The position numbers and the translations under genes were made by a program. DNA of 64,000 nt from Kibdelosporangium aridum (GTDB taxonomy: Bacteria > Actinomycetota > Actinomycetes > Mycobacteriales > Pseudonocardiaceae): positions 248,001 through 312,000 of the forward strand of contig NZ_FWXV01000007.1 in the NCBI RefSeq assembly GCF_900176515.1, in the 5' to 3' direction. The notes beneath the pieces were generated by a model. The model ran no database searches and had not been told where the DNA came from. It saw only the letters and a list, made by a program, of their open reading frames with translations. Positions 1 through 7,740 of this stretch are shown in pieces. How positions within the stretch are numbered: position 1 is the stretch's first letter; each line of letters opens with the position of its first letter.

Positions 1-926
1 TGACGATCCGCGGCTCCCTGCGTCGCTACAGGGGCCAGGTGCGCCTGCGCGCCGAGCGCGGCAGCGGCACGCCGCAACCGGTCCGGCGTCGGCACCGCGT
101 TCGCGTCGGCGATGACCGCGTCCACGCGGAGCTCTGGAGCGTGTTCGCAGAGTACGTCCAGATGCTGCTCTGGTGAGAACCCAGCCGTCTCACCCGGTTG
201 TGGCACGAGATTCAGCACGACCACACGCGTCGCTTTTGTCTCGACAAGCGCGCGATGCAACTCTGGCACCAGCAGGTGCGGCAGGACGCTCGTGAACCAT
301 GAGCCCGGACCGAGCACGACGAGGTCCGCCGAACGGACGGCGGCCAATGCCTCCGGACATGCGGTCGGCACATCACCCGAATTGGTCTGTACGCCGATCC
401 GCCGCACCCGGCCCGGCGTCGTGGCCACGGCGACCTGGCCGCGGATCCGGCGGATCGCGGCGGGGTCCTCGTCGAGGCCTTCCACGTCGGCTTCGATGTC
501 CAGCGGCTCGCACGACATGGGCAGCACGCGGCCGGTGATGCCGAGCATCCGGGCGGCTTCGTCCAGCGCGGCGACCGGGTCACCGAGGACCTCGATCAGC
601 CCGGAGAGCACCAGGTTGCCGATCGCGTGCCCGGCCAGCGCGCCCGTGCCGCCGAACCGGTGCTGGAACACCGAGTTCCACAGTTTCGCGTTGTCGTCGG
701 CGCCCGCCAGGGCGACCAACGCCTTACGCAGGTCGCCGGGCGGGAGCATGCCCAGTTCCCGGCGCAACCGGCCCGAGGAGCCGCCGTCGTCCGCGACGGT
801 GACCACGGCTGTCACGTGCGGGGTGATCTCGCGCAGCGCGCACAGTGTGGCGTGCAGCCCGTGACCACCGCCGAGTGCGACCACCCGTGGAGTGTCCCGC
901 TCCGGCTCCGTGGACCGATTTCTCAC
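1..926 (-). CDS. yvcK: YvcK/CofD-like gluconeogenesis factor (partial, runs off left edge)
   Basis: UDP-sugar-binding protein of the YvcK/CofD-like family, which in Gram-positive bacteria affects the balance between gluconeogenic carbon flow and peptidoglycan precursor supply. Translating the minus strand from GTG at 926 gives an open frame to the edge, with the nucleotide-binding start VVALGGGHGL, the VADDGGSSGRLR segment, and later LGPGSWFTSVLPHLL and DAVIADANAV, all characteristic of the family. The GTG overlaps the rapZ stop (GTGA), so the two genes are translationally coupled. rapZ-yvcK is normally followed by whiA, which would lie just outside the window. Only the C-terminus is missing. 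The family call is firm; the actinobacterial cellular role is inferred. Confidence 0.93.
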   Translation of the reverse strand, partial: MRNRSTEPERDTPRVVALGGGHGLHATLCALREITPHVTAVVTVADDGGSSGRLRRELGMLPPGDLRKALVALAGADDNAKLWNSVFQHRFGGTGALAGHAIGNLVLSGLIEVLGDPVAALDEAARMLGITGRVLPMSCEPLDIEADVEGLDEDPAAIRRIRGQVAVATTPGRVRRIGVQTNSGDVPTACPEALAAVRSADLVVLGPGSWFTSVLPHLLVPELHRALVETKATRVVVLNLVPQPGETAGFSPEQHLDVLCEHAPELRVDAVIADANAVPTPDRLRRAAAALGAQAHLAPVATQGAADR

Positions 927-1795
927 TCGCGCCCCAAATCCCGGTGGACGACCTTCACCGCCACACCGTCCTCTTTAGACAACCTGGTAGCCAGCTCTTC
1001 GGACATCGCGACGCTGCGGTGTTTCCCGCCGGTGCACCCGATCGCGAGGGTCAGGTAACGCTTGCCCTCGCGGCGGTAGCCCGCGCCGATCAGCCGGAGC
1101 AGTTCGTGGTAGCGCTCGAGGAAGTCCTCGGCGCCCTCCTGGGTCAGCACGTAGTTGCGGACCTCGGCGTCCAGCCCGGTCTGCTCACGCAACTCCGGGA
1201 TCCAGAACGGGTTTGGCAGGAACCGGACGTCCATCACCAGGTCGGCGTCCATCGGCAGGCCGTACTTGTAGCCGAACGACAACACCGTCACCCGGGTCTG
1301 CAGGTCCTCCGCGCCGCCGAACGCGTCCTCGATCTTGGCGCGCAACTGGTGCACCGACAGCGAAGTCGTGTCCAGGATCAGGTCGGCTTCCTCGCGCAGC
1401 GGCGTCAGCAGGTGCCGCTCCGCCTTGATGCCGTCGATCAGCCTGCCGTCGCCCTGCATCGGGTGGCCGCGCCGGACGTGCTCGAACCGCCGGATCAGCA
1501 ACTCGTCGGTCGCCTCGAGGAACAGCACCCGCGGCTTGTACCCGCGCGCGTCCAGGTCCTTGATCACCGACGACAGGTCCTCGGTGAACGCGCGGCTGCG
1601 CACGTCCATCACGACCGCGACCTTGGTGATCGCGCCCCGCGCCTGCACACCGAGCTCGATGATCGTCGCGATCAGCTCAGGCGGCAGGTTGTCCACCACG
1701 AACCAGCCAAGGTCCTCAAGACACTTGGCCGCCGTGCTGCGGCCGGCGCCGGACAGGCCGGTCACCACCGCCACTTCGATACCGGATTCAGACAT
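923..1795 (-). CDS. rapZ: RapZ-family P-loop nucleotide-binding protein
   Basis: RapZ/YvcJ family P-loop protein of 290 aa, the usual length. A Walker A motif GLSGAGRS sits at residues 13-20, followed by the family signature WFVVDNLPPELI, and the C-terminal domain carries IGCTGGKHRSVAMSEELA, the conserved RapZ C-terminal motif. In enterobacteria RapZ is an adaptor controlling glmZ RNA decay; in actinobacteria only nucleotide binding and hydrolysis are well supported, so an RNA role is not implied. The start overlaps the uvrC stop by 8 nt and the stop overlaps the yvcK start, giving a uvrC-rapZ-yvcK transcription unit, the order found across actinobacteria. Confidence 0.95.
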   Translation of the reverse strand: MSESGIEVAVVTGLSGAGRSTAAKCLEDLGWFVVDNLPPELIATIIELGVQARGAITKVAVVMDVRSRAFTEDLSSVIKDLDARGYKPRVLFLEATDELLIRRFEHVRRGHPMQGDGRLIDGIKAERHLLTPLREEADLILDTTSLSVHQLRAKIEDAFGGAEDLQTRVTVLSFGYKYGLPMDADLVMDVRFLPNPFWIPELREQTGLDAEVRNYVLTQEGAEDFLERYHELLRLIGAGYRREGKRYLTLAIGCTGGKHRSVAMSEELATRLSKEDGVAVKVVHRDLGRE

Positions 1796-3767
1796 CGTTC
1801 CCCTCTTTGTCCCGTGCCAAGGCCGCCAGGACGGCCTCCGCGGTGCGCCGGCCCACGCCCGGCACCCCGCTGATCTCGTCGATACTCGCCGCGCGCAGCC
1901 GTTTCAGCGAGCCGAAATGCTTGATCAACGCGGTTTTCCTGGTCTCGCCGAGACCGGGCACGTCATCGAGGGCGGACGTGGTCATCCGCTTGGCCCGTTT
2001 CTGGCGGTGATACGCGATCGCGAAGCGGTGCGCTTCGTCACGCACCCGTTGCAGCAAGTACAACGCCTCGCTGGCGCGCGGCAGGATGACCGGTTCCGGC
2101 TCGGCAGGCAGCCAGACCTCCTCCAGCCGCTTGGCCAGTCCGATCACCGCGACGTCACCGATCCCCATTTCGGTGAGCACGTCCGCGGCCGCGTTGGCCT
2201 GCGGCCCGGCACCGTCGACCACGAGCAGGTTCGGCGGGTAGGCGAACTTCTTCGGTTTGCCGGTCTCCGGGTCGATGCCCGGCTTCGAGCCGTCAGGTGC
2301 GGTCTCGTTGACCATCCGGTAGAACCGGCGACGGACGACCTCGGCGATGGACGCGACATCGCCCTGCGTCGCTGCTTCCCGGATGGCGAACCGGCGGTAC
2401 TCGGCCTTACGCGGCAAGCCGTCCTCGAACACCACGAGCGACGCGACGACGTCACTGCCCTGGATATGGCTGATGTCGACGCATTCGATCCGCAGCGGCG
2501 CGGTGTCCAGGCCGAGCTGGTCCTGCAACTCCTGCAACGCGGCCGAACGAGCGGTCAGGTCGCCCGCGCGCTTGAGCTTGTGCTGAACGAACGCCTCTTT
2601 GGCGTTGCGCTCCACGGTTTCCATCAACGCACGCTTGTCCCCGCGCTGCGGAACCCTCAGCTGCACGCGGGAACCGCGCAATGTGCTGAGCCACTCGGCG
2701 ATCGCCGGAGCGTCGTCGGGCAGTTCGGGGACGAGCACCTCGCGCGGCACTGCACTGTTTTCCTCTGGACTGTTTTCCTCTGGACTGCTGGCGATGGGCT
2801 CGTCGGCGGTGGCCTGGTCGCCGTAGAACTGGCTGAGGAACTGGTCGACCAGCCCCGCGGTTCCGGTCGCCTCGACCTTCTCGATCACCCAGCCGCGCTG
2901 GCCGCGGACCCGTCCGCCGCGGACGTGGAAGACCTGTACGGCGGCTTGCAGATCATCCTGTGCGAAGGCGACGACGTCCGCGTCCGCGCCGTCCCCGAGC
3001 ACGACGGCCTGCTTTTCCATCGCCCGCCTGAGCGCGCCGAGATCGTCGCGCAGCCGCGCGGCCCGTTCGAATTCCAGCTCGGCCGCCGCCTCCTGCATCT
3101 CCTTTTCCAGGCGGCGCATCATCACATCGGTGCGGCCTGCGAAGAACTCACAGAAATCGTCGACGATCTGGCGGTGTTGTTCGGCGGTCACCCGCCCGAC
3201 GCACGGCGCGGAACATTTGCCGATGTCGCCGAGCAGGCAGGGCCTGCCGATCCGGGACTGCCGCCGGAACACGTCCCGCGAACAAGTCCGGGCCGGGAAC
3301 ACTCTGAGTAGAACGTCGAGCGTTTCCCGCAACGCCCACGCGTGTGCGTATGGACCGAAGTACCGCACGCCTTTCCGGCGCGCACCGCGGTACACGTGCA
3401 GCCGCGGGAATTCCTCGTTGAGGGTGACCGCGAGCACTGGATAGGACTTGTCGTCGCGGTAGCGGACGTTGAACCGCGGGTCGAACTCCTTGATCCAGTT
3501 GTATTCCAGCTGCAGCGCCTCGACCTCGGTGGTCACCACCGTCCACTCGACCGACGCGGCCGTGGTGACCATCTGCGCGGTACGCGGGTGCAGGCCGGAC
3601 ACGTCGGCGAAGTAGGAGTTCAGCCGGCTGCGCAGGCTCTTGGCCTTGCCGACGTAGATGACCCGGCCGCCGGAATCTCGGAACTTGTACACGCCAGGGG
3701 CGTCCGGGATGGTTCCGGGCGCAGGGCGGTAACTAACACGACGGTCGGTCGACGGATCGGCCACCAC
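1788..3767 (-). CDS. uvrC: Excinuclease ABC subunit C
   Basis: UvrC, the dual-incision nuclease of nucleotide excision repair, 659 aa. In order: an N-terminal GIY-YIG nuclease domain (GVYKFRD and VIYVGKAKSLRSRL, residues 25-50), a cysteine-containing stretch (CLLGDIGKCSAPC), a UVR domain (LEKEMQEAAAELEFERAARLRDDL region, about 215-245), the RNase H-like C-terminal nuclease (ECVDISHIQGSDVVASLVVF) and two helix-hairpin-helix motifs at the end (VPGLGETRKTALIKHFGS, ISGVPGVGRRTAEAVL). A linker around residue 330 carries a duplicated SPEEN pentapeptide. The GTG start at 3767 follows a TAGGCT box by three bases, so the mRNA may be leaderless; no convincing SOS box was seen. First gene of the uvrC-rapZ-yvcK unit. 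Confidence 0.97.
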   Translation of the reverse strand: MVADPSTDRRVSYRPAPGTIPDAPGVYKFRDSGGRVIYVGKAKSLRSRLNSYFADVSGLHPRTAQMVTTAASVEWTVVTTEVEALQLEYNWIKEFDPRFNVRYRDDKSYPVLAVTLNEEFPRLHVYRGARRKGVRYFGPYAHAWALRETLDVLLRVFPARTCSRDVFRRQSRIGRPCLLGDIGKCSAPCVGRVTAEQHRQIVDDFCEFFAGRTDVMMRRLEKEMQEAAAELEFERAARLRDDLGALRRAMEKQAVVLGDGADADVVAFAQDDLQAAVQVFHVRGGRVRGQRGWVIEKVEATGTAGLVDQFLSQFYGDQATADEPIASSPEENSPEENSAVPREVLVPELPDDAPAIAEWLSTLRGSRVQLRVPQRGDKRALMETVERNAKEAFVQHKLKRAGDLTARSAALQELQDQLGLDTAPLRIECVDISHIQGSDVVASLVVFEDGLPRKAEYRRFAIREAATQGDVASIAEVVRRRFYRMVNETAPDGSKPGIDPETGKPKKFAYPPNLLVVDGAGPQANAAADVLTEMGIGDVAVIGLAKRLEEVWLPAEPEPVILPRASEALYLLQRVRDEAHRFAIAYHRQKRAKRMTTSALDDVPGLGETRKTALIKHFGSLKRLRAASIDEISGVPGVGRRTAEAVLAALARDKEGNDV

Positions 3768-4141
3768 ATAAGCCTAGGCGCACCGTCCGACACTCTGACG
3801 AGTGACTACCGGCTGAGCCTGGCCAGCGCGCAGTACGCGAAGAAGACGCGATCAAGATCAGCGCCGGCGCCGCGACAGCCCGGAACTTACTCGGCGCCGC
3901 CACGACAGTGACAATGAGGCGGCAATCGGGCGGCAAAAGCCGCCACGCGCCGCAACGTCCTTTCTGTATTCACAGCATCCATTTTTCCCGGGACGAGCTA
4001 TGCCATCTGGTAGGGACCAGCCCGCGGAACCGGTACCGGATGTGTGTGACGAGTATCTGTCAAAAAGTCCCCACTCATGCCGGATGTCCGGACCGGGCGG
4101 GCGCTCGTAACGTCACGGCGCCTTTGCCAACCGCTCACCCC
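3768..4141. other. Divergent intergenic region uvrC / propeller gene
   Basis: This 374-bp gap separates the divergent uvrC and secreted-propeller genes and should hold both promoters. A candidate -10 (TAGGCT on the minus strand, 3771-3776) sits directly in front of uvrC. A small hairpin with a 6-bp stem and AAAA loop lies at 3929-3944. An ORF runs through from 3908 in frame with the propeller gene, but its first 78 codons look nothing like a signal peptide and precede a better start. I see no known riboswitch or RNA gene. Confidence 0.5.
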
Positions 4142-6388
4142 ATGGGGGTTTCGATGCGAGTTCGCCGATGTCTGGTCCTGGTGGCCGGCCTGACCCTGTT
4201 ATCCCCGTTGGCCCCGACCCCCGCGCTGGCCGATCCCCCGGGCACCGGTCAACCCGGTGAATACCGTCCGGTGCGCGGGCCCTCGGCACCCGCGGAACAC
4301 CGGTTCCTGCAGAAAGCGATCCGTGGCGAGTCGATCCCACGGCACGCCCACGACACCGCCGCGCAGGAGGCGGCGAAGCTGCCGGTGGTGGGCGGGCGTT
4401 GGCGCTCAGCCGGCCCGACCAACATCGGCGGCCGGATCGTGAGCCTCGCGCTGGACCCGAAACGGGCCGACACCCTGTACGCCGCCGCGGCCAGTGGTGG
4501 GCTTTGGCGCTCGACGGACGCGGGCCGCACCTTCGCTCCCGCGTGGCCGGACGACTGGACGCAGGCGATGGGCGCGGTAGTCGCCGCCGAGGACGGGACG
4601 TTGTACGTCGGCACCGGCGAGCCCAACCCGGGCGGCGGCAGCGTCACCTACGAGGGCACCGGTGTCTACCGCTCGACTGACGGCGGCAAGAACTGGCGGA
4701 ACATCGGGTTGCGCGACTCGGGGACGATCGGCGCGATCGCGATCGACAAGAACCGGATTTTCGTGGCCGCCAACGGCTCGCTCTACAGCCCGGGCGGCGA
4801 TCGCGGCGTCTACCTGTCCACCAACGGCGGATCGAGCTGGCGGCGCGTGCTCGACGTGGCCAACGAGTTCACCGGCGCGGTGGACGTCCAGATCGATCCG
4901 ACCAACCCCAACCGTGTGTACGCCGTGCTGTGGGATCACCGCCGGACGCCGGTCAAACGCACCTACGGCGGCGAGGGCTCCGGTGTGTTCCGTAGCGACG
5001 ACGGCGGCCTGACATGGCAGCGCCTCGGTGGCGGATTGCCTGGCGTGGGACCGGACGTGGGCCGGATCGGCATCGGCGTCTCGGCTTCTGAACCCGGCCG
5101 GGTATACGCCATCGTCAACAGCACCGCCGGGCCGTTCGCGGGCTTCTACACCTCGGCGGACGCGGGCGCGACGTGGACGCGGCTGCCGGAACCGGACGTG
5201 CTGAAGTCGTCGCAGTCCTCCTTCGGCTGGTGGTTCGGCAAGATCTGGGTCGACCCCGACGACAGCAAGCAGGTGCACGTCGCCGGCGTCCCGCTGATGA
5301 CCACAAAGGACGGTGGAGGTACGTGGACCGCCGACAGCACCACGATCCACGTCGACCAGCACGCGATGATCTGGGACCCGCGCAAGCCAGGTCGCGTGTA
5401 CCTGGGCAACGACGGCGGCGTGTACCGGTCGGACGCGGACGGTCTCGGCGGCTGGATCAAGGCGGAGTACGAGCCGTACACGCAGTTCTACAGCGCCGCG
5501 ATCACCCCGCAGGACACGTCCCGGATCTCCGGTGGGACGCAGGACAACGGGTCGCTGCGGTCGTGGAACGGTGACCGGTTCAACGAATACCTCGGCGGTG
5601 ACGGCGAGGAGAACATCATCAACCCGACCGACAAGCAGAACGTCTTCGCCTGCTACCAGTACGGCAACTGCTTCCGGTCGACCGACGGCGGCGACACCAT
5701 GACGTACTTCGCCCCCGCGACGACCGCTGAGCGCCGCAACTGGTTCACGCCGCTGCAGTTCGACCCGTCCGACCCGAAAGTCCTGTACTACGGCGGGAAC
5801 CGGCTCAACCGGTCGGCCGACGGCGGCGTGACGTGGACGCCGATCAGCCCGGATCTCACCGGCGGGCCAGGCCAGGACACCTATCCGTACGGCACCATCA
5901 CCACGGTCGCCGCCGCACCATCCGATCCGCGCACGATCTGGGCGGGCACCGACGACGGCCGCGTCTGGATCACCCGGGACCTCGGGACCACGTGGACGAA
6001 GGTGCTCGACGGGCAGCCGTGGGTCACCCGGATCGCGGTCTCCGAACGGGACCCAGCGACCGCGTACGTCACGTTGTCCGGGTACCGCTCGGGGTCGGAC
6101 CAAGCGCACGTGCTCATGACCCGATCGGCCGGGGCCAAGTGGACTGACATCTCCGGCAACCTGCCGTCGGCGCCGGTCAACGACGTGATCCTCGGCTTCG
6201 CCGGGCTGATCTACGTGGCCACGGACCAAGGCGTGTTCCTCGGGCACACCGCGGTCGCGGGCTACTGGAGCCGGCTCGGTCACGGCATGCCGCGGGTCGC
6301 GGTCGACGACATCGAGTACGACCCGCGCAACCATCGGCTGGTGGCGGCCACATTCGGCCGCGGACTTTACGAGACGTCCGTCCCGTAG
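4142..6388 (+). CDS. Secreted sortilin/BNR-repeat beta-propeller protein
   Basis: Exported protein of about 748 aa made of BNR/Asp-box-like repeats, as in sortilin (VPS10) and xyloglucanase-type propellers. ATG at 4142 (or 4154) gives a classical signal peptide: basic MRVRRC, a hydrophobic core, and cleavage after PALA. The repeats recur throughout as S-T-D-G-G-x-x-W: WRSTDAGRTF, YRSTDGGKNW, YLSTNGGSSW, FRSDDGGLTW, YTSADAGATW, FRSTDGGD and NRSADGGVTW. The tandem repeats suggest two stacked propellers. No glycosidase catalytic residues can be assigned, so substrate and enzymatic activity are unknown; such folds occur in GH74 enzymes and in non-catalytic proteins. It stands alone, followed by a strong hairpin at 6483-6515. 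Confidence 0.85.
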   Translation: MGVSMRVRRCLVLVAGLTLLSPLAPTPALADPPGTGQPGEYRPVRGPSAPAEHRFLQKAIRGESIPRHAHDTAAQEAAKLPVVGGRWRSAGPTNIGGRIVSLALDPKRADTLYAAAASGGLWRSTDAGRTFAPAWPDDWTQAMGAVVAAEDGTLYVGTGEPNPGGGSVTYEGTGVYRSTDGGKNWRNIGLRDSGTIGAIAIDKNRIFVAANGSLYSPGGDRGVYLSTNGGSSWRRVLDVANEFTGAVDVQIDPTNPNRVYAVLWDHRRTPVKRTYGGEGSGVFRSDDGGLTWQRLGGGLPGVGPDVGRIGIGVSASEPGRVYAIVNSTAGPFAGFYTSADAGATWTRLPEPDVLKSSQSSFGWWFGKIWVDPDDSKQVHVAGVPLMTTKDGGGTWTADSTTIHVDQHAMIWDPRKPGRVYLGNDGGVYRSDADGLGGWIKAEYEPYTQFYSAAITPQDTSRISGGTQDNGSLRSWNGDRFNEYLGGDGEENIINPTDKQNVFACYQYGNCFRSTDGGDTMTYFAPATTAERRNWFTPLQFDPSDPKVLYYGGNRLNRSADGGVTWTPISPDLTGGPGQDTYPYGTITTVAAAPSDPRTIWAGTDDGRVWITRDLGTTWTKVLDGQPWVTRIAVSERDPATAYVTLSGYRSGSDQAHVLMTRSAGAKWTDISGNLPSAPVNDVILGFAGLIYVATDQGVFLGHTAVAGYWSRLGHGMPRVAVDDIEYDPRNHRLVAATFGRGLYETSVP

Positions 6389-6482
6389 AAGAACGAGAAA
6401 CTAACGAACAAAGCACCGCAACGCGCCTATCTCCAGGTGTCCGTTTCGTCGCCTCCCGATGAACGGGACGGACCGTGCTCCG

Positions 6483-6515
6483 ATCGGGTAACAGGGCCAG
6501 TCCCTGTTACCCGAT
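6483..6515 (+). terminator. Perfect 14-bp hairpin between propeller gene and FIST gene
   Basis: Arms 6483-6496 and 6502-6515 are perfectly complementary (ATCGGGTAACAGGG and its complement) around a 5-nt CCAGT loop. It lies 95 nt after the propeller stop and 48 nt before the FIST start. There is no U-tract after it, so it may be a terminator of the GC-rich actinobacterial type, or a leader structure or operator for the FIST-GGDEF pair. Confidence 0.6.
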
Positions 6516-6563
6516 GTGGGCCTGCCGACTACGGTGATGCACCTGGCAGCCTCGGGAGGGCGC

Positions 6564-7739
6564 ATGATCGAGCCGGGCAGAAGATGGATGGGGGTCGCGC
6601 GTAGCGCGGACAACGCGAGCCGTGCCGCCGCCGCGGCGGCGACCGCCGACGCGATCACCGGCACGGATCCCAAGGTCCTGATCGTGTTCTTCGCGATCAC
6701 CCACGATCCGGCCGAGGTGCTGGCCGGTGTCCGGGACACCTGCCCGGACGTCCCCCTTGTCGGGTGTTCCACGCACGGCGAGATCGCCCCGGGCGGACCG
6801 ACCGACGGCACGGTGGTCGTCGCGGCCATCGGCGGGCCCGGGATCGAGGTCACCGCATCGGTCGCCGAAGGGGTCTCCGGGCGGCAGCGTGAAGCGGGCG
6901 CGGAGATCGCGCAGTGTGCTCTGCAGGCGAGCGAGGATCTCCCGCACAAGGTGCTGCTGATCCTGACTGACGGCCGGATCCGTGACCAGGAAGCGATTCT
7001 GCGCGGCTGCTACGGCGTCGTCGGCGCGAGCATCCCGCTCGTCGGCGGCGCCGCGGGTGACGGCTGGCGGATGGCGCACACGCTCGTGATCGGCAACGAC
7101 CAGGTGCTGACCGACGCGGTCGCCGGCGTCACGATCGCCTCCGAGGCCCCACTGGCCGTCTCGGTCGGCCACGGCTGGCGCAAGACCGGCGACCCGATGA
7201 TCGTGACGAGCGCGGGCAACGGCCGTGTGTACACATTGGACGACCGGCCCGCGATGGACGTGTACCTCGACCGGCTGGGCGCGCCGCCGGAGGCGTACAC
7301 CGATCCACAGGCCTTTATGGACTTCGCGATGTCCCGCCCGCTTGGCGTGCAACGGCGAAGCGGTGTCGAGGCCCGCAACCTCTCCACCGAGATCGACATC
7401 GAGGGCCGCTCGATCGGCAGCGGGACCGCGATCGACCACGGCGGGCTGACGTGGGCGATGACCGGCGACGAGGACTCCATCCTCGAGGCGACCGACACCG
7501 TCTGCGAGAACGTGCTGGCCGACATGGGCGATCTCGAACCAGTGGGCCTGCTGGTGTTCAGCTGCGCGGCGCTGCGTGCCGTGCTCGGCGACGAAGGCAT
7601 CAAACGGGAGAACGAGCGGATCGCCAAGTGGGCGCGCACGGCGCCGTTCGCCGGTTTCTACACATACGGGGAGATCGCGCGGATCCGCGGGATCGACGGT
7701 TTCCACAATCAGACGCTCGCGGTGTTGGCTATCAGTTGA
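6564..7739 (+). CDS. FIST-domain signal sensor protein
   Basis: FIST (F-box and intracellular signal transduction) domain protein of about 391 aa, a family thought to bind small ligands, possibly amino acids, in signalling. ATG at 6564 is preceded by GGGAGGG at good spacing; an upstream GTG in frame lacks this. The N-terminal FIST_N half shows VLIVFFAITHDP, VPLVGCSTHGEIAPGG and LLILTDGRI; the C-terminal FIST_C half shows LVGGAAGDGWRM, SVGHGWRKTGDPMIV, LVFSCAALRAVLGDEG and PFAGFYTYGEIARIRG, typical of the family. It is soluble, with no signal peptide or membrane segment. One base separates its stop from the next gene, a diguanylate cyclase, so the two almost certainly form a signalling pair with the sensor encoded separately from the output enzyme. 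Confidence 0.9.
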   Translation: MIEPGRRWMGVARSADNASRAAAAAATADAITGTDPKVLIVFFAITHDPAEVLAGVRDTCPDVPLVGCSTHGEIAPGGPTDGTVVVAAIGGPGIEVTASVAEGVSGRQREAGAEIAQCALQASEDLPHKVLLILTDGRIRDQEAILRGCYGVVGASIPLVGGAAGDGWRMAHTLVIGNDQVLTDAVAGVTIASEAPLAVSVGHGWRKTGDPMIVTSAGNGRVYTLDDRPAMDVYLDRLGAPPEAYTDPQAFMDFAMSRPLGVQRRSGVEARNLSTEIDIEGRSIGSGTAIDHGGLTWAMTGDEDSILEATDTVCENVLADMGDLEPVGLLVFSCAALRAVLGDEGIKRENERIAKWARTAPFAGFYTYGEIARIRGIDGFHNQTLAVLAIS

Positions 7740-7740
7740 G

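Noticed and set aside
1335..3311. 658-aa plus-strand ORF
   Set aside because: It is antisense to uvrC and rapZ; GC-rich genes leave such open frames. The minus-strand frame has full UvrC motifs.
3908..4141. Cobalamin or c-di-AMP riboswitch upstream of the propeller gene
   Set aside because: Some GC-rich hairpins exist, but I could not match the conserved core of either class.
4406..6334. 642-aa minus-strand ORF
   Set aside because: Antisense shadow of the BNR-repeat propeller protein; repetitive R/A/V composition without a domain.
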